DNA of 64,000 bases from Ga0077560 sp046330395 (GCA_046330395.1 JAXLSS010000002.1:186001-250000), one strand, 5' to 3'; positions 36,694 to 45,819 are shown, counted from the stretch's first letter. Notes: generated by a model not told the origin, from the sequence alone. Numbers and translations: made by a program.

Positions 36694-37104
36694 TCAGGCC
36701 GCCCGCGCGGTGAGGCGGATGCCCGGGAAGTCCACCGGCACCTCCAGCGCCACGTTGACGTAGTTGGTGAACAGGTTGAGGGCGACGTGGGCCACGATCT
36801 CCACGATCTGCTGATCGTCGAACCCGGCGCGTCGCAGATCGTCGACGTCGCCCGGGTCCAGCTGCGCCCGCCGCCGCACCAGCTTGAGGGCGAACGCCAG
36901 GGCCGCGGCGGTGGCGGGATCGTCCGAGTGCCCCGCCTGGGCCGCCGCCATCTCATCGGCGCTGCCGCCCGCCTTGCCGCCCAGCAGGGTGTGGGCCGCC
37001 AGGCAGTACTCGCAGCGGTTGTGGTCGGCGATCGCCACGGCGATCTTCTCGCCCAGAAGGGGCGGGATCACCCCGCCGCCCAGGGCGGCGAACGCCCCCC
37101 ACAT
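36694..37104 (-). pseudogene. Carboxymuconolactone decarboxylase/AhpD-like protein, N-terminally truncated
   Basis: The remaining 136 residues contain the full AhpD catalytic core: EKIAVAIADHNRCEYCLAAHT with the C-x-x-C redox pair near residue 32, then ALAFALKLVRRR and EIVAHVALNLFTNYVN. Related proteins have about 45-50 further residues before the segment that here reads MWGAFAALGG. The coding similarity stops at about 37104, exactly where a hairpin-rich element begins (37107-37268), and no N-terminal part is found beyond the element. The ATG at 37104 could be used, so a shortened protein is possible, but loss of the N-terminal helices by insertion or deletion is the more likely reading. Confidence 0.6.
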
Positions 37105-37106
37105 GC

Positions 37107-37268
37107 CTGTGCTGTGTCAGGAAACCTTCACCGCGTTCCGGCGGCTGCAAACACATCGCAGCTCAGCGTCCTCGATCCCCCGAATATTCCCAATATGCGG
37201 GGGACACTGCGTCCTTGATCTGCTCGGTTTTCGCTCGCCGGAACATCACCGATGTTCCCTGACACAGC
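37107..37268. repeat. Inverted-repeat, hairpin-rich element (REP/MITE-like)
   Basis: The ends are near-perfect inverted copies. TGCTGTGTCAGGAA begins at about 37114 on the left, and TTCCCTGACACAGCA ends at about 37268 on the right, with GTTCCGGCG also shared further in. The right end forms a perfect hairpin, GGAACATC/GATGTTCC with a 3-nt loop. The centre holds a second hairpin with arms CCCCGAATATT and AATATGCGGGG around CCC (one mismatch). No protein is encoded. The size (about 160 bp), terminal inverted repeats and internal hairpins fit a small non-autonomous mobile element or paired REP sequence, inserted where the AhpD-like gene loses its N-terminus. Confidence 0.55.
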
Positions 37269-37299
37269 ACCGGTGCCGCCCGCGACCCTGCGGATGGGG

Positions 37300-38049
37300 T
37301 CAGTCGGTGTGGCCGGGCAGCGAGAGGTCGCCCGAGGCGGTCTTGAACACGTCGGTGACGCACAGCAGCGGGTCGTGCAGGCCGGCGTTCACCCGCAGGG
37401 CCGCGGTGACGCCGTCGAACCGGGCGGAGCGCACCGCCCCGATGTCGGTGAAGGGCACGCGCACGGTCACGGTGCCGCCGTGGAAGGTGGGGCTCCAGCC
37501 CGGGCTGTCGATGAGGATGGGCAGCCCGGGCCAGGTGGCCGGCAGGTGCGGCGTGGTGCCGGCGGGGATGGCGGCCACCTTCAGCGCCGCGGGCCCGCAG
37601 GTGGCGTCGGGTGCCAGCACCACCCAGTGCGAATGCCAGACGGCGCCGTCGTCACCCAGCCGCCCGTCGCCGTTCTCGTCGAACAGCGGCGTGTCGTCGA
37701 AGTCCCGGTGGGACGTCACGGCGAACGCCAGGATCCCGGACTTCGGGGCGAACCCGACCACGGCGGGATCCAGCGTGGTGGGCCACACGTAGGAGAACAC
37801 CCGGCTGCCGGCCAGCGCCCCGGTGGGCGCCGGGCGGCTCGACCCGGCGCGGCCGGACACGCGCATCCGGAACACGGCCAGCCCGCCGTGCACGCTGATG
37901 CGGGTGTGCACGATGTCGAACGCCGGCCGCACCGCGGCCCGCGCGGGGGTGGCCAGGCCGCCGCCGTGGGGGGTGTGGGCGGCCCCGATGGCCACCACCG
38001 GCACGGACGCCGCCAGGCCGAGGAGGGTGAGTACGCGCCGTCGCGACAT
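37300..38049 (-). CDS. Exported protein of unknown function next to AraC regulator
   Basis: A 249-residue protein from ATG 38049 with AAAGGAG just upstream. The N-terminus SRRRVLTLLGLAASVPVVAIGAA is a signal peptide with a consecutive-arginine start (possibly Tat-like, though not a full SRRxFLK motif). The mature part contains FDENGDGRLGDDG, which looks like a calcium-binding loop, with HSHWVVLAP next to it, and ends in VFKTASGDLSLPGHTD. I do not recognise the family. It is divergent from the AraC-type regulator at 38132, which may control it. Confidence 0.6.
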   Translation of the reverse strand: MSRRRVLTLLGLAASVPVVAIGAAHTPHGGGLATPARAAVRPAFDIVHTRISVHGGLAVFRMRVSGRAGSSRPAPTGALAGSRVFSYVWPTTLDPAVVGFAPKSGILAFAVTSHRDFDDTPLFDENGDGRLGDDGAVWHSHWVVLAPDATCGPAALKVAAIPAGTTPHLPATWPGLPILIDSPGWSPTFHGGTVTVRVPFTDIGAVRSARFDGVTAALRVNAGLHDPLLCVTDVFKTASGDLSLPGHTD

Positions 38050-38119
38050 GACGGCTCCTTTCTGGGGTGAACGGGTGTGCCCGGCCACACTGGCGTCGCT
38101 GACGGGACGATGCGTGATG

Positions 38120-38125
38120 TACAGT
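38120..38125 (+). promoter_or_regulatory. Minus-10 box of leaderless AraC gene
   Basis: TACAGT is 6 nt before GTG 38132, the same geometry as other start codons in this window. It favours GTG 38132 over the in-frame ATG at 38117, which lies upstream of the box. Confidence 0.45.
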
Positions 38126-38131
38126 CCAGAT

Positions 38132-39015
38132 GTGTTGACTGAACGTGCACAATCGCTGCCGCCCGTGGACCGGCTGTCCGGCCTGCTGGAGCAGTTCCGG
38201 ATCCACACCCACCTGATGGACGCCGGGCCCCTGCGCGGCGTGCGGCGCTACCCCGGCGACGCGCAGGGATACCTGCACGTGGTGCGCGGCGGGGTGCTGC
38301 GCGTGACCCACCCGGCCGGGGGCCGCTGCCGGCGGAGGTGCTGGTGGACGCCCCCAGCGTGCTGTTCTACCCGCGGCCGGCGCCGCACGACTTCCACCCC
38401 GGGGCACCCCGGCCCCAGACCACCTGCGCGGCCCTGCAGCTGCCCGGCGCCCACCGCAACCCCCTGCTGCAGGCCCTGCCGGCGCTGATCTGCCTGCCCC
38501 TGCACCGCGTGAGCGGGCTGGAGCCGGCCATCGCGCTGCTGCTGGACGAGACCGAACGCGTGCGGTGCGGTCAGCGGCTGCTGGCCGACCACCTGTTCGA
38601 GGTGGTGCTGATCCAGCTGCTGCGCTGGATGCTGGACAACCCGGCGGCGGTGGGGGTGGCGCCGGGGCTCATCGCCGGCCTGTCCGACCCGCGGCTGGCC
38701 CGGGCGCTGGTGGCCATGCACGACGCACCCGGCCAGGCCTGGACGCTGCCGGGCATGGCCCGCAGCGCGGGCATGTCGCGCACCGCGTTCGCATCCGCGT
38801 TCCGGGCGACGCTGGGCCAGACCCCCGGCGGCTACCTGGCCGGCCTGCGCATGAGCATCGCCGAGCAGCGCCTGCGGCAGGGCGAACCGCTGGCACGCCT
38901 GGCGGGCGAGCTGGGCTACGGCAGCGCGTCGGCGTTCTCGCGGGCGTTCTCGGCCCACGCCGGTCGCTCCCCGCGGGCCTGGCTGGCGCTGCAGGACGGC
39001 CTCGCCGCACCCTGA
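38132..39015 (+). CDS. AraC-family transcriptional regulator with cupin_6-like N-terminus; one frameshift
   Basis: About 294 residues. The N-terminal domain (LSGLLEQFRIHTHLMDAGPL, GYLHVVRGGVLRV) resembles the cupin_6 sensor found in AraC regulators. The C-terminus has two helix-turn-helix motifs: GMARSAGMSRTAFASAFRAT and LAGELGYGSASAFSRAFSAHAG, the second being the conserved AraC signature. One frame change near 38330, between RVTHPAGG and VLVDAPSVLFYPRP, is required. It is divergent from the exported protein gene and just upstream of a flavin reductase; relatives often regulate a neighbouring oxidoreductase or efflux gene. Confidence 0.8.
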
Positions 39016-39039
39016 CGCATCCCCACGGCCCGCCTGCGG

Positions 39040-39045
39040 TAGCGT
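39040..39045 (+). promoter_or_regulatory. Minus-10 box of leaderless flavin reductase gene
   Basis: TAGCGT ends 7 nt before ATG 39053. There is no Shine-Dalgarno between them. It favours ATG 39053 over the GTG at 39044, which overlaps the box. Confidence 0.5.
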
Positions 39046-39052
39046 GCCGGGC

Positions 39053-39535
39053 ATGCAACCCGACGGCGTGCCCCCAGACCAGTTCCGCCAGGCGCTGTCG
39101 GTGTGGGCAAGCGGCGTCACCGTGGTCACCGCCGCGGGACCCGACGGGCCCATTGGCATCACGGTGTCCTCGTTCTCGTCGCTGTCGCTGGACCCGCCGC
39201 TGGTGCTGGCCTGCATCGCCCGCAGCGCCCAGAGCCACGACCACCTGGTGGCGGCACCCGGGTTCGCCGTGCACCTGCTCAGCGCCGACCAGGCCGACAC
39301 GTCCACGCTGTTCGCGCGCCCCGGCGCCGAGAAGTTCGACGAGGTCACCTGGGCCCCCGGCGCGTTCGACGCGCCGCTGCTGTACGCCGGCACCGCCCGG
39401 CTGGTGTGCGCCCGACACGCCGCCCTGGACGGCGGCGACCACACCATCCTGGTGGGCCGGGTGGTGGACACCCAGCAGGGCGACGCCCCGCCCCTGGTGT
39501 ACTGGGGCCGGGACTACCGCTCCCTGAACGTCTGA
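39053..39535 (+). CDS. Flavin reductase domain protein (HpaC-like FMN reductase)
   Basis: A 160-residue protein with the flavin reductase fold: FRQALSVWASGVTVVTA near residue 9, GITVSSFSSLSLDPPLVLAC near 35, then FAVHLLSADQ and the ending YWGRDYRSL. These proteins supply reduced FMN to partner monooxygenases using NAD(P)H, or act as free reductases. The full length matches the family. No monooxygenase partner is next to it. It precedes two alpha/beta hydrolases by only 12 bp, so all three may form an operon. Confidence 0.85.
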   Translation: MQPDGVPPDQFRQALSVWASGVTVVTAAGPDGPIGITVSSFSSLSLDPPLVLACIARSAQSHDHLVAAPGFAVHLLSADQADTSTLFARPGAEKFDEVTWAPGAFDAPLLYAGTARLVCARHAALDGGDHTILVGRVVDTQQGDAPPLVYWGRDYRSLNV

Positions 39536-39547
39536 ACCCGCCGCACC

Positions 39548-40441
39548 GTGCCCGTCGAGTACCAGCTGGTGACACTCCGGGCCCGGGACGGAGTCAGCCA
39601 CGACGCCATGCTGGTGATCGACGAGCGCGCCGCGCGGCTGCGGGAACGCGCCACGGGCCGGCGCACCGCCTGCATGCACGTGCACGGCATCATGGGCAAC
39701 TTCCTGGTGGGCACCCTGCGCTTCCTGGCCCCGCCCCTTGCCCGGGAGGGCTTCCCGGTGCTGGTGGTGGAGACCCGCATGGGCAACGTGGGCCAGCTGT
39801 TCGGCCCGGGCATCTTCGACCGCGCCCGCCGCGACCTGGCCGCCGGGGCGGAGTGGCTGCGCGGGGAGGGCTGGGACAGCCTCATCGGCATGGGCTACTC
39901 CAGCGGGGCGTCGCTGATCACCCGCTGGGCCGCCACCGCCCACGTGCCGTGGCTGCGCGGCGTGGCGCTGCTTGGGCGCACCGTGGGGGCTGCCCGAGTC
40001 GCTGGAGGCGCGCGCCCGTCGCTGGCTGGCTCAGCCCAGCTACGAGTCGCTATACGAGCGGGCCCGGCAGGTGATGGAGGACCCCCGCGGTGAGGACGCC
40101 GACCGCCTGTTCACCATCGAGCGCAGCCGCAGGCCCACCAAGCGCCCCGGCGACTCGGAGGTGTACACCTACCGCACGTGGTGGTACTCCGCGGGCCGGA
40201 GGCCGACGAGGCCAAGACCCACATGCAGATCGGCCAGGTGCGGGCGCCCATCCTGATGCTGCAGGGCACCAACGACAGCGTGGTGCACCCGGAGGAGGCC
40301 GAGGCCCTGGCGGCGGTGGCGCGGCGGCTGGGCAACCCCAACGTGCGCGTGGTGATGATCGAGGGCGCCGACCACTTCTACACCGGCCGCGAGATCGTGG
40401 CCTCCCGCGCGCTGGTGCGCTGGCTGAAGCGGGTGGCGTGA
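39548..40441 (+). CDS. Alpha/beta hydrolase, first of a tandem pair; two frameshifts
   Basis: About 298 residues from GTG 39548. It has the nucleophile elbow GYSSG near residue 118, the acid loop LMLQGTNDSVVHP and the catalytic histidine in EGADHFYTG. An N-terminal HGIMGNFL segment gives the oxyanion region. Frame changes near 39990 and 40190 are needed; the sequence is continuous across both. It is most similar to the next gene in layout (YTYRTWWYS here, WTYRTWWHS there), so the pair arose by duplication. The stop overlaps the GTG of the second copy. Substrate unknown. Confidence 0.7.
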
Positions 40442-41407
40442 GCTCCGGCCGCCCCTACCACCCACCGCGCCGCCCCCAGGTGCGCCGTCGCCAGCCGCGG
40501 TTCGGGCAGGACGACCGGCGCATCATCACGCGCCTGCTGCTGCTGGACACCGACGACGGCAGCAAGTGGGACGCCATGATGTTCACCCCGCGCGACACCC
40601 ACGACTCGCGCGTGGCGGCGCTGGTGATCCACGGCTCGGTGGGCAACTACCTCACCGCGCATGCCGCGCCGGCTGGCGTTCGGGCTTGCCCAGGTGGGCA
40701 TCCCGGTGCTCAGCGCCAACACGCGCATGGCCAACTACGGCGCCTTCTTCGGCAGCGGGCTGCTCGACCGCGTGCCCACCGACATCCACGCCGCCGTGGC
40801 CGCCCTGCGCCGCCGCGGCTACCGGCGCATCGTGCTGGTGGGCTACAGCATGGGGTCCACGATGGTGACCCACTACCAGGCCCGGCACGCCCCGCCGGAG
40901 GTGGTGGGGGTGTGCACCATCGCCCACCCGCTGTCGCTGCCCAACTCGCTGCGCCGCAGGTGGGAGCGCTTCGGCGCCACGCCCGACTACAACGAGATGA
41001 GCCGCATCGTGCAGCGGGGCATGGCGGGCACCGACGACCCGGATCGCGACCGCATCGTCATCGTGGAGCGCGGCGCCGGGGCTTCGCACCGGCCCGAGCA
41101 CGCCGAGATCTGGACCTACCGCACGTGGTGGCATTCACGCGGGCCGGAGGCCCTGGCGGCAGAGTCACGTCGCTGGGTGGGCATCCTGCGCGTGCCGCTG
41201 GCCATCATCCAGGCCTCCGACGACATGCTGATCCCCGTGGACGAGGGCCCCGAGCTGGTGCGCCTGGCCACCGAGGGCGGCTGCCCCGACGTGCACCTGG
41301 AGTACATCGAGGGCGCCGACCACGTGTTCACCGACCGCCAGGCCCAGGCCGTGGAGGCCGCTCAGCGGTGGATCACCGGCCGGTTCGCGGCGCCGCCGGC
41401 GCGCTGA
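40438..41407 (+). CDS. Alpha/beta hydrolase, second of a tandem pair; one frameshift
   Basis: About 323 residues from GTG 40438 (GTGA overlap with the first copy). It shows VIHGSVGNYL, the nucleophile elbow GYSMG near residue 140, ASDDMLIP as acid loop and EGADHVFTDR with the catalytic histidine. One frame change near 40665, between the N-terminal part and MPRRLAFGLAQVG, is needed. Compared with its paralogue it has a longer Arg/Pro-rich N-terminus. It converges with and overlaps the 3' end of the diguanylate cyclase gene by 35 bp. Confidence 0.72.
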
Positions 41408-42483
41408 CCTGGCCCAGGGTGCGGGCCGCGCCCGCCACCGTGCACCGGTTGCGCCCGTCCCGCTTGCTCTCGTACAGCGCGCGGTCGGCGGCCTCCGTGA
41501 GCGTGTCCGGGGTGGGGAACCGGGACGACAGCGAGGCGCCCACCGACACGGTCACCGGCACCACGCGCCCGTCGGACACGCGCACCGCGCCGAAGCACGA
41601 CATGCGCACGTCCTCGGCCAGGCTGGCCAGGGCGTCGTGGTCGGGGATGTCGCGGGCCAGCAGCATGAACTCCTCGCCACCCCAGCGACACGCCACGTCG
41701 CCGGCGCGGGCGCGGGCCATGATGCGCCGGGCCACCGACACCAGCACCTCGTCGCCGGCGGCGTGCCCGAAGGTGTCGTTGACCGACTTGAAGTGGTCCA
41801 CGTCCACCATCAGCACCGCGCAGGGGCGGTTGCTGCGGGCCGCCAGGCGCGTCTCCATCGCCAGGGCCTCGTCGGTGTGCCGGCGGTTGAACAGGCCGGT
41901 CAGCACGTCGGTGCGCGACTCGGTGTCCGACTGGGCCTGCGAATGCCGCATGCCGTGGGTGAGCAGCTGCACCATGCCCCCGGCGCACAGCATCACGGCC
42001 GCCGTGATGCCCGCCCGGCCGCCGGGTTCCATCACCGGCTGATCGTCGTGCAGCGCCATCACCACGGGGATGCAGGCGGCGCCCAGGTTCCACACCATGG
42101 ATGTGAGGCTCACGCGCACGGGCAGCACGGCGGCGGCCCACACCACGTTGAGCACCAGCAGGGGCGCCACGGCCTCGGCCTGGTGGGTGAGGCTGGCCAG
42201 GCCCACGGCGGGCGCCAGCGCCTGCAGCAGCGTCACGCCGTACCAGTCGATGCCCCGGGGTGCCCATACGGCCAGGATCGCCAGCTGCGCGGCCGCCAGG
42301 ATCACGGCGCTGGTGAGCATGTTGGCGTTGGCGGCGGGGCCCTGCGGGGCCACCCGTGCCGCGATCGATGACGGCGCCCGTCAGGGCGGCCGTCAGCAGC
42401 GCGGTTTCCCGGCGCACCAGATCCGGGTCACGCCGGGACATCGACATGCTCACGCGCCGCAGGTGCCGCATTGCATGGTTCAT
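41373..42483 (-). CDS. Membrane-anchored diguanylate cyclase (GGDEF); one frameshift
   Basis: About 370 residues. The N-terminal half has five or six membrane helices (MLTSAVILAAAQLAILAVWAP through AGITAAVMLCAGGMVQLL). The C-terminal half is a GGDEF domain: LTGLFNRRHTDEAL, MVDVDHFKSVNDTFGHAAGDE and the active-site RWGGEEF. The RAGD five residues before GGEEF is an intact RxxD inhibitory site, so product feedback by cyclic di-GMP is expected. The start at ATG 42483 requires one frame change near 42355 in the leader; the catalytic part is unbroken from 42353. It lies 20 bp downstream of the Sir2 gene on the same strand. Confidence 0.85.
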
Positions 42484-42503
42484 CGGCCCGGGCGGCCGGA
42501 GGC

Positions 42504-43268
42504 TCAACCCCTCCGGCCGTCCAAAATGCGTCCGCGCACCTCGTCCATCACCGCGGCGGCGCGGCCGTGCAGGCGCACCGTGCAGCGGTCATCCCAGGGG
42601 GTTTCGCTTTCGGTGAGGATCGCCAATTTGCCGCCGTTGTCCAGGACAAGCCCGGGCAGGCCGCTCACCGGCGCCACCAGCAGCGAGCTGCCGATCACCA
42701 GCATCACGTCGGCGGCGTGACACGCGGCGTAGGCAGCGTTGATGGCGTCGTACGGCAGGTTCTCGCCGAAGAGGATCACCCCGGATTTGAGCTGGAAGCC
42801 GCAGCGCGCGCAGCGCGGCACGCCATCCTCGGCGGCGTCGGCCAGCGCGCACAGCTCGTCCATCGACACGCGGTGGTCACAGCGCAGGCACACGCCGCGG
42901 TCCAGCGAGCCGTGCACCTCGATGGGGTCCTCGCTGCCGGCCCGCGCGTGCAGCCGGTCGATGTTCTGGGTGATCAGCTCGTGCAGCACCCCGGCCCGCT
43001 GCAGCTCGGCGATGGCCGTGTGGCACGCGTTGGGCTGCACGCCGCCCAGCATGTCGATGCGCGGCCGGTGGAAGCTCCAAAAGCGGGAGGGGTCGGACAG
43101 GAAGGTGGACATGGAGCCCACCTCCATGGGGTCGTACTTCTCCCAGATGCCCCCGGCGGAGCGGAAGTCGGGGATGCCGCTCTCGGTGGACACGCCCGCC
43201 CCGGTCAGTACCACGGCGTGGCGCGCATCACGCAGCAGATCCGCCAGCTCCTCAGCGCCCGAGTGCAC
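42504..43268 (-). CDS. NAD-dependent protein deacylase, Sir2 family
   Basis: A 254-residue sirtuin from GTG 43268. NAD-binding motifs GAGVSTESGIPDFRS near residue 22 and TQNIDRLH near 98 are intact, the catalytic histidine is in EVHGSL near 118, and four zinc cysteines lie in CLRC and CARC. IGSSLLVAP and NGGKLAILTESETP complete the fold. Sirtuins remove acetyl or other acyl groups from lysines, producing nicotinamide and O-acyl-ADP-ribose. It is divergent from rph. Length is normal. There is no acetyltransferase or acetyl-CoA synthetase next to it to suggest a target. Confidence 0.92.
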   Translation of the reverse strand: MHSGAEELADLLRDARHAVVLTGAGVSTESGIPDFRSAGGIWEKYDPMEVGSMSTFLSDPSRFWSFHRPRIDMLGGVQPNACHTAIAELQRAGVLHELITQNIDRLHARAGSEDPIEVHGSLDRGVCLRCDHRVSMDELCALADAAEDGVPRCARCGFQLKSGVILFGENLPYDAINAAYAACHAADVMLVIGSSLLVAPVSGLPGLVLDNGGKLAILTESETPWDDRCTVRLHGRAAAVMDEVRGRILDGRRG

Positions 43269-43333
43269 CCGCAGAGCCTATCCCCGCCGCCCGCGGCTGT
43301 GCCGTCGCCCCGGGCCGTCTATCCTCCCGCCGG

Positions 43334-44071
43334 ATGACGACCGAACCCGCCTCCACCGCCAGGCCCGACGGGCGCCTGCCCGATCAGCTCCGCGACATCC
43401 GCATCACCCCCGGTTTCGTCCCCACCGCGCACGGCAGCGCCCTCATCGAGATGGGCGGCACGCGCGTGATCTGCACCGCCACCGTGGAGGAGGGCGTGCC
43501 CGGCTGGCGGCGCGGCTCGGGCAAGGGGTGGGTCACCGCCGAGTACGGCATGCTGCCCGCCTCCACCTCCGAGCGGCGCCAGCGCGACGTCACCCGCGGC
43601 AAGCTGGACGGCCGCTCATCGGAGATCCAGCGGCTCATCGGCCGCGCCCTGCGCGCCGTGGTGGACACCGCCGCGCTGGGCGAGCGCACCGTGTGGGTGG
43701 ACTGCGACGTGCTCACCGCCGATGCCGGCACGCGCTGCGCGTCCATCTGCGGTGCCTATGTGGCCCTGCGGCTGGCCCTGCGCGGTCACCTGGGCGACGG
43801 GCGGCTCACGGCCGACCCGGTCACGCAACCCGTGGCCGCCGTCAGCGTGGCCATCATCGACGGCGTCGCGCTGCTGGACCCCTGCTACCGCGAGGACGTG
43901 GCCGCGGACGCCGACCTCAACATCGTCATGACCGGCGACGGCAAGCTCATCGAGGTGCAGTCCACCGCCGAGGGCGCGGCGTTCAGCCGTGCCGAGCTCA
44001 CGCAGGCCCTGGACCTGGCCGCGGAGGGCATCACCAGCATCCTCCGGGCGCAGGAGTCGGCGCTGTCGTGA
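43334..44071 (+). CDS. rph: Ribonuclease PH
   Basis: A 245-residue phosphate-dependent 3'-5' exoribonuclease for tRNA 3'-end maturation. The family core is visible: RPDGRLPDQLRDIRITPGF, HGSALIEMGGTRVICTATVE, KGWVTAEYGMLPAST, the phosphate-site region RSSEIQRLIGRALRAVVD and VWVDCDVLTADAGTRCASICGA, then EVQSTAEGAAFSRAEL near the end. A small peculiarity is CASICGA, where most homologues have TASI(T/S)GA. A TATCCT box 8 nt before ATG 43334 suggests leaderless expression. The stop overlaps the GTG of rdgB (GTGA), the usual rph-rdgB pair. Confidence 0.95.
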   Translation: MTTEPASTARPDGRLPDQLRDIRITPGFVPTAHGSALIEMGGTRVICTATVEEGVPGWRRGSGKGWVTAEYGMLPASTSERRQRDVTRGKLDGRSSEIQRLIGRALRAVVDTAALGERTVWVDCDVLTADAGTRCASICGAYVALRLALRGHLGDGRLTADPVTQPVAAVSVAIIDGVALLDPCYREDVAADADLNIVMTGDGKLIEVQSTAEGAAFSRAELTQALDLAAEGITSILRAQESALS

Positions 44072-44640
44072 ACATCGTGCTGGCCACCGGCAACCCGCAC
44101 AAGGCCGAGGAGCTGCAGCAGATGCTGGGCGCCTCGGTGGTGCCGGCGCCGCCCGGGTTCGACGTGGAGGAGACCGGCACCACCCTGCTGCAGAACGCCC
44201 TGCTCAAGGCGCACGCCCTGCGGGGCGACGTCGATCCCCGGCACCTGGTGCTGGCCGACGACTCGGGCCTGGCGGTGCACGCGCTGGACGGGCGTCCCGG
44301 GGTGTACAGCGCCCGCTACGCCGGCCCGGATGCCACGTACGCCGACAACAACCGGCTGCTGCTGACCGAGCTGGACGGCGTGGACGACCGCCGGGCCGCG
44401 TTCGTGTGCGTGCTGGTGGCGCTGGACGGTGCCGGCGGGGTGCGCATGGGCTGCGGGGTGTGCCCGGGCACCATCGCGCACGAGCTGCGCGGGGACGGGG
44501 GGTTCGGGTATGACCCGGTGTTCCTCGTCGCGGGGGACCATCGCTCCATGGCCGAGCTGTCGCCCCTGGAGAAGAATGCCGTGTCACATCGAGGCCGGGC
44601 CGCCCGCATGCTCAGCGCGGCCCTGGAGGCAGCCGCATGA
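44068..44640 (+). CDS. rdgB: XTP/dITP diphosphatase (RdgB/HAM1)
   Basis: A 190-residue pyrophosphatase that removes non-canonical purine nucleotides (XTP, dITP) from the pool. Motifs: VLATGNPHKAEELQ at the N-terminus, LADDSGLAVHALDGRPGVYSARY near residue 68, GDGGFGYDPVFLV near 146 and AELSPLEKNAVSHRGRAARML near the end. It starts at GTG 44068 inside the rph stop, and its own stop overlaps the ATG of the next gene. Length is normal. Confidence 0.95.
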   Translation: MNIVLATGNPHKAEELQQMLGASVVPAPPGFDVEETGTTLLQNALLKAHALRGDVDPRHLVLADDSGLAVHALDGRPGVYSARYAGPDATYADNNRLLLTELDGVDDRRAAFVCVLVALDGAGGVRMGCGVCPGTIAHELRGDGGFGYDPVFLVAGDHRSMAELSPLEKNAVSHRGRAARMLSAALEAAA

Positions 44641-45344
44641 ACGAACCCGTCGACGACGCCGCGGAGACCGGCCAGCACAGTCACCTCTCGCGGGGCATCG
44701 GCTTCGTGTTCGTGGGCTGGCTGGTGGTCTACAACATCCTGCGGCTGCGGGGCGACAACCCGGCCGAGGCCTGGAAACCGGGCCTGCTGGTGGGCGGGCT
44801 GCTCGGCCTGGCCGCCTTCGGGGCGGCGGAGGTGGTGGGGCGGCGGCTCAGCGCGGCCGGGCGCGTGGCCATGCGCCGGCGCACGGTGGTGTCCGGAACG
44901 CTGGACGACCGTCAGGCCGACGCCGTGGGACTGGCCTCCAAGGTGCTGCTGGGCGCCGCCGTGGTGGCGGCCGTGGTGGCCCTGATCGACCTGGTCCACT
45001 TCGCCTCCGGCTCGCACGCCCTGGGCATGGTGGTGATCATCCTGTGGAACCTCGTGTTCGCCGGCTGGGCGGCGGATGAGGCCCTGCGCATGCGCCGGCA
45101 CCAGCTGGACGGCCTGGAGACGGTGTACTTCGGGTCCCTGCTCACCGCCGCGATGGCGGGCGTGGCGCTGTCGCGCAACATCGTGCAGCCCGCGCAGGTG
45201 GTGCTGGTGCTGGTGGCCGGGGTCACCGGGATGGCCCTGGGCCTGGCGGGCTGGCGGCTCGGCGGCGGCCGGGGCGCGCCGCTGGCGACGGCGGCGGCCC
45301 TGGTGGTGACGCTGGCGACCCTGGCGCTGGCCACGCTCCTCTGA
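44637..45344 (+). CDS. Integral membrane protein of unknown function
   Basis: A 235-residue protein from ATG 44637 (ATGA overlap with rdgB). A charged N-terminus of about 20 residues is followed by about six membrane helices: GIGFVFVGWLVVYNIL, LLVGGLLGLAAFGAAEVVG, VLLGAAVVAAVVALIDLV, LGMVVIILWNLVFAGWAA, FGSLLTAAMAGVALS and PLATAAALVVTLATLALATLL. No transporter or enzyme motif is recognised. Tight coupling to rph and rdgB suggests co-expression with housekeeping genes. Confidence 0.7.
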   Translation: MNEPVDDAAETGQHSHLSRGIGFVFVGWLVVYNILRLRGDNPAEAWKPGLLVGGLLGLAAFGAAEVVGRRLSAAGRVAMRRRTVVSGTLDDRQADAVGLASKVLLGAAVVAAVVALIDLVHFASGSHALGMVVIILWNLVFAGWAADEALRMRRHQLDGLETVYFGSLLTAAMAGVALSRNIVQPAQVVLVLVAGVTGMALGLAGWRLGGGRGAPLATAAALVVTLATLALATLL

Positions 45345-45349
45345 CCGGC

Positions 45350-45688
45350 GTGGTCCGGCTGTTCTGCCCCCTGTGCGGGGCGCTGGCATGCGAGGCGCCG
45401 GAGCTCACCGCCGGCACGTGCGCCGGGTGTGGTGCCGCCTTCGCCGGCGGCGGCGACGACCCGCCGGCCGGCGCCGCGCTGGCCATGGAGGCCTGGGGGG
45501 TCAGCGGCCGCGACCCGCGGGTGGTGGCCGACGGCCTGTTCCGCCTCCCCGTGGACGATCCCCTCAACCGGGTGCTGGGCGTGATGTCCGACCGCCGCGA
45601 GGGCTTCTACCGCTGGTGGTTCTTCGTGGCGCCCGGCCAGGATCCGGCGGCGCTGATGGACCGGGCGGCGGGGCACTCCGCCACGTAG
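45350..45688 (+). CDS. Small zinc-ribbon protein
   Basis: A 112-residue protein from GTG 45350, 5 nt after the membrane protein. CPLCG at residues 6-10 and CAGCG near 27 form a treble-clef or zinc-ribbon pair. The remaining part (DPRVVADGLFRLPVDDPLNRVLGVMSD and RWWFFVAPGQDP) has no recognised family. It is the last gene before the groESL operon. Confidence 0.55.
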   Translation: MVRLFCPLCGALACEAPELTAGTCAGCGAAFAGGGDDPPAGAALAMEAWGVSGRDPRVVADGLFRLPVDDPLNRVLGVMSDRREGFYRWWFFVAPGQDPAALMDRAAGHSAT

Positions 45689-45732
45689 CGCCGCGGGGGT
45701 GGCGGGACGCGCCCCGGTTTGTGTAGCCTCCC

Positions 45733-45761
45733 CGTTGGCACTCTCACTGGGTGAGTGCCAA
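45733..45761 (+). promoter_or_regulatory. CIRCE element (HrcA operator) of groESL, with minus-10 box
   Basis: Two perfect 10-bp arms, GTTGGCACTC at 45733-45742 and GAGTGCCAAC at 45752-45761, are separated by 9 bp. This is the CIRCE consensus TTAGCACTC-N9-GAGTGCTAA with two G/C changes. A TAGCCT minus-10-like box lies at 45723-45728, so the transcript should begin inside the element. HrcA repression with release on heat shock is the expected control. hrcA itself is not in the window. Confidence 0.92.
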
Positions 45762-45819
45762 CGCGCGGGCCACGGGGTCCGCGCCTGTCGCAAACACCAA
45801 CCCTGGACGGGGGAGACGC

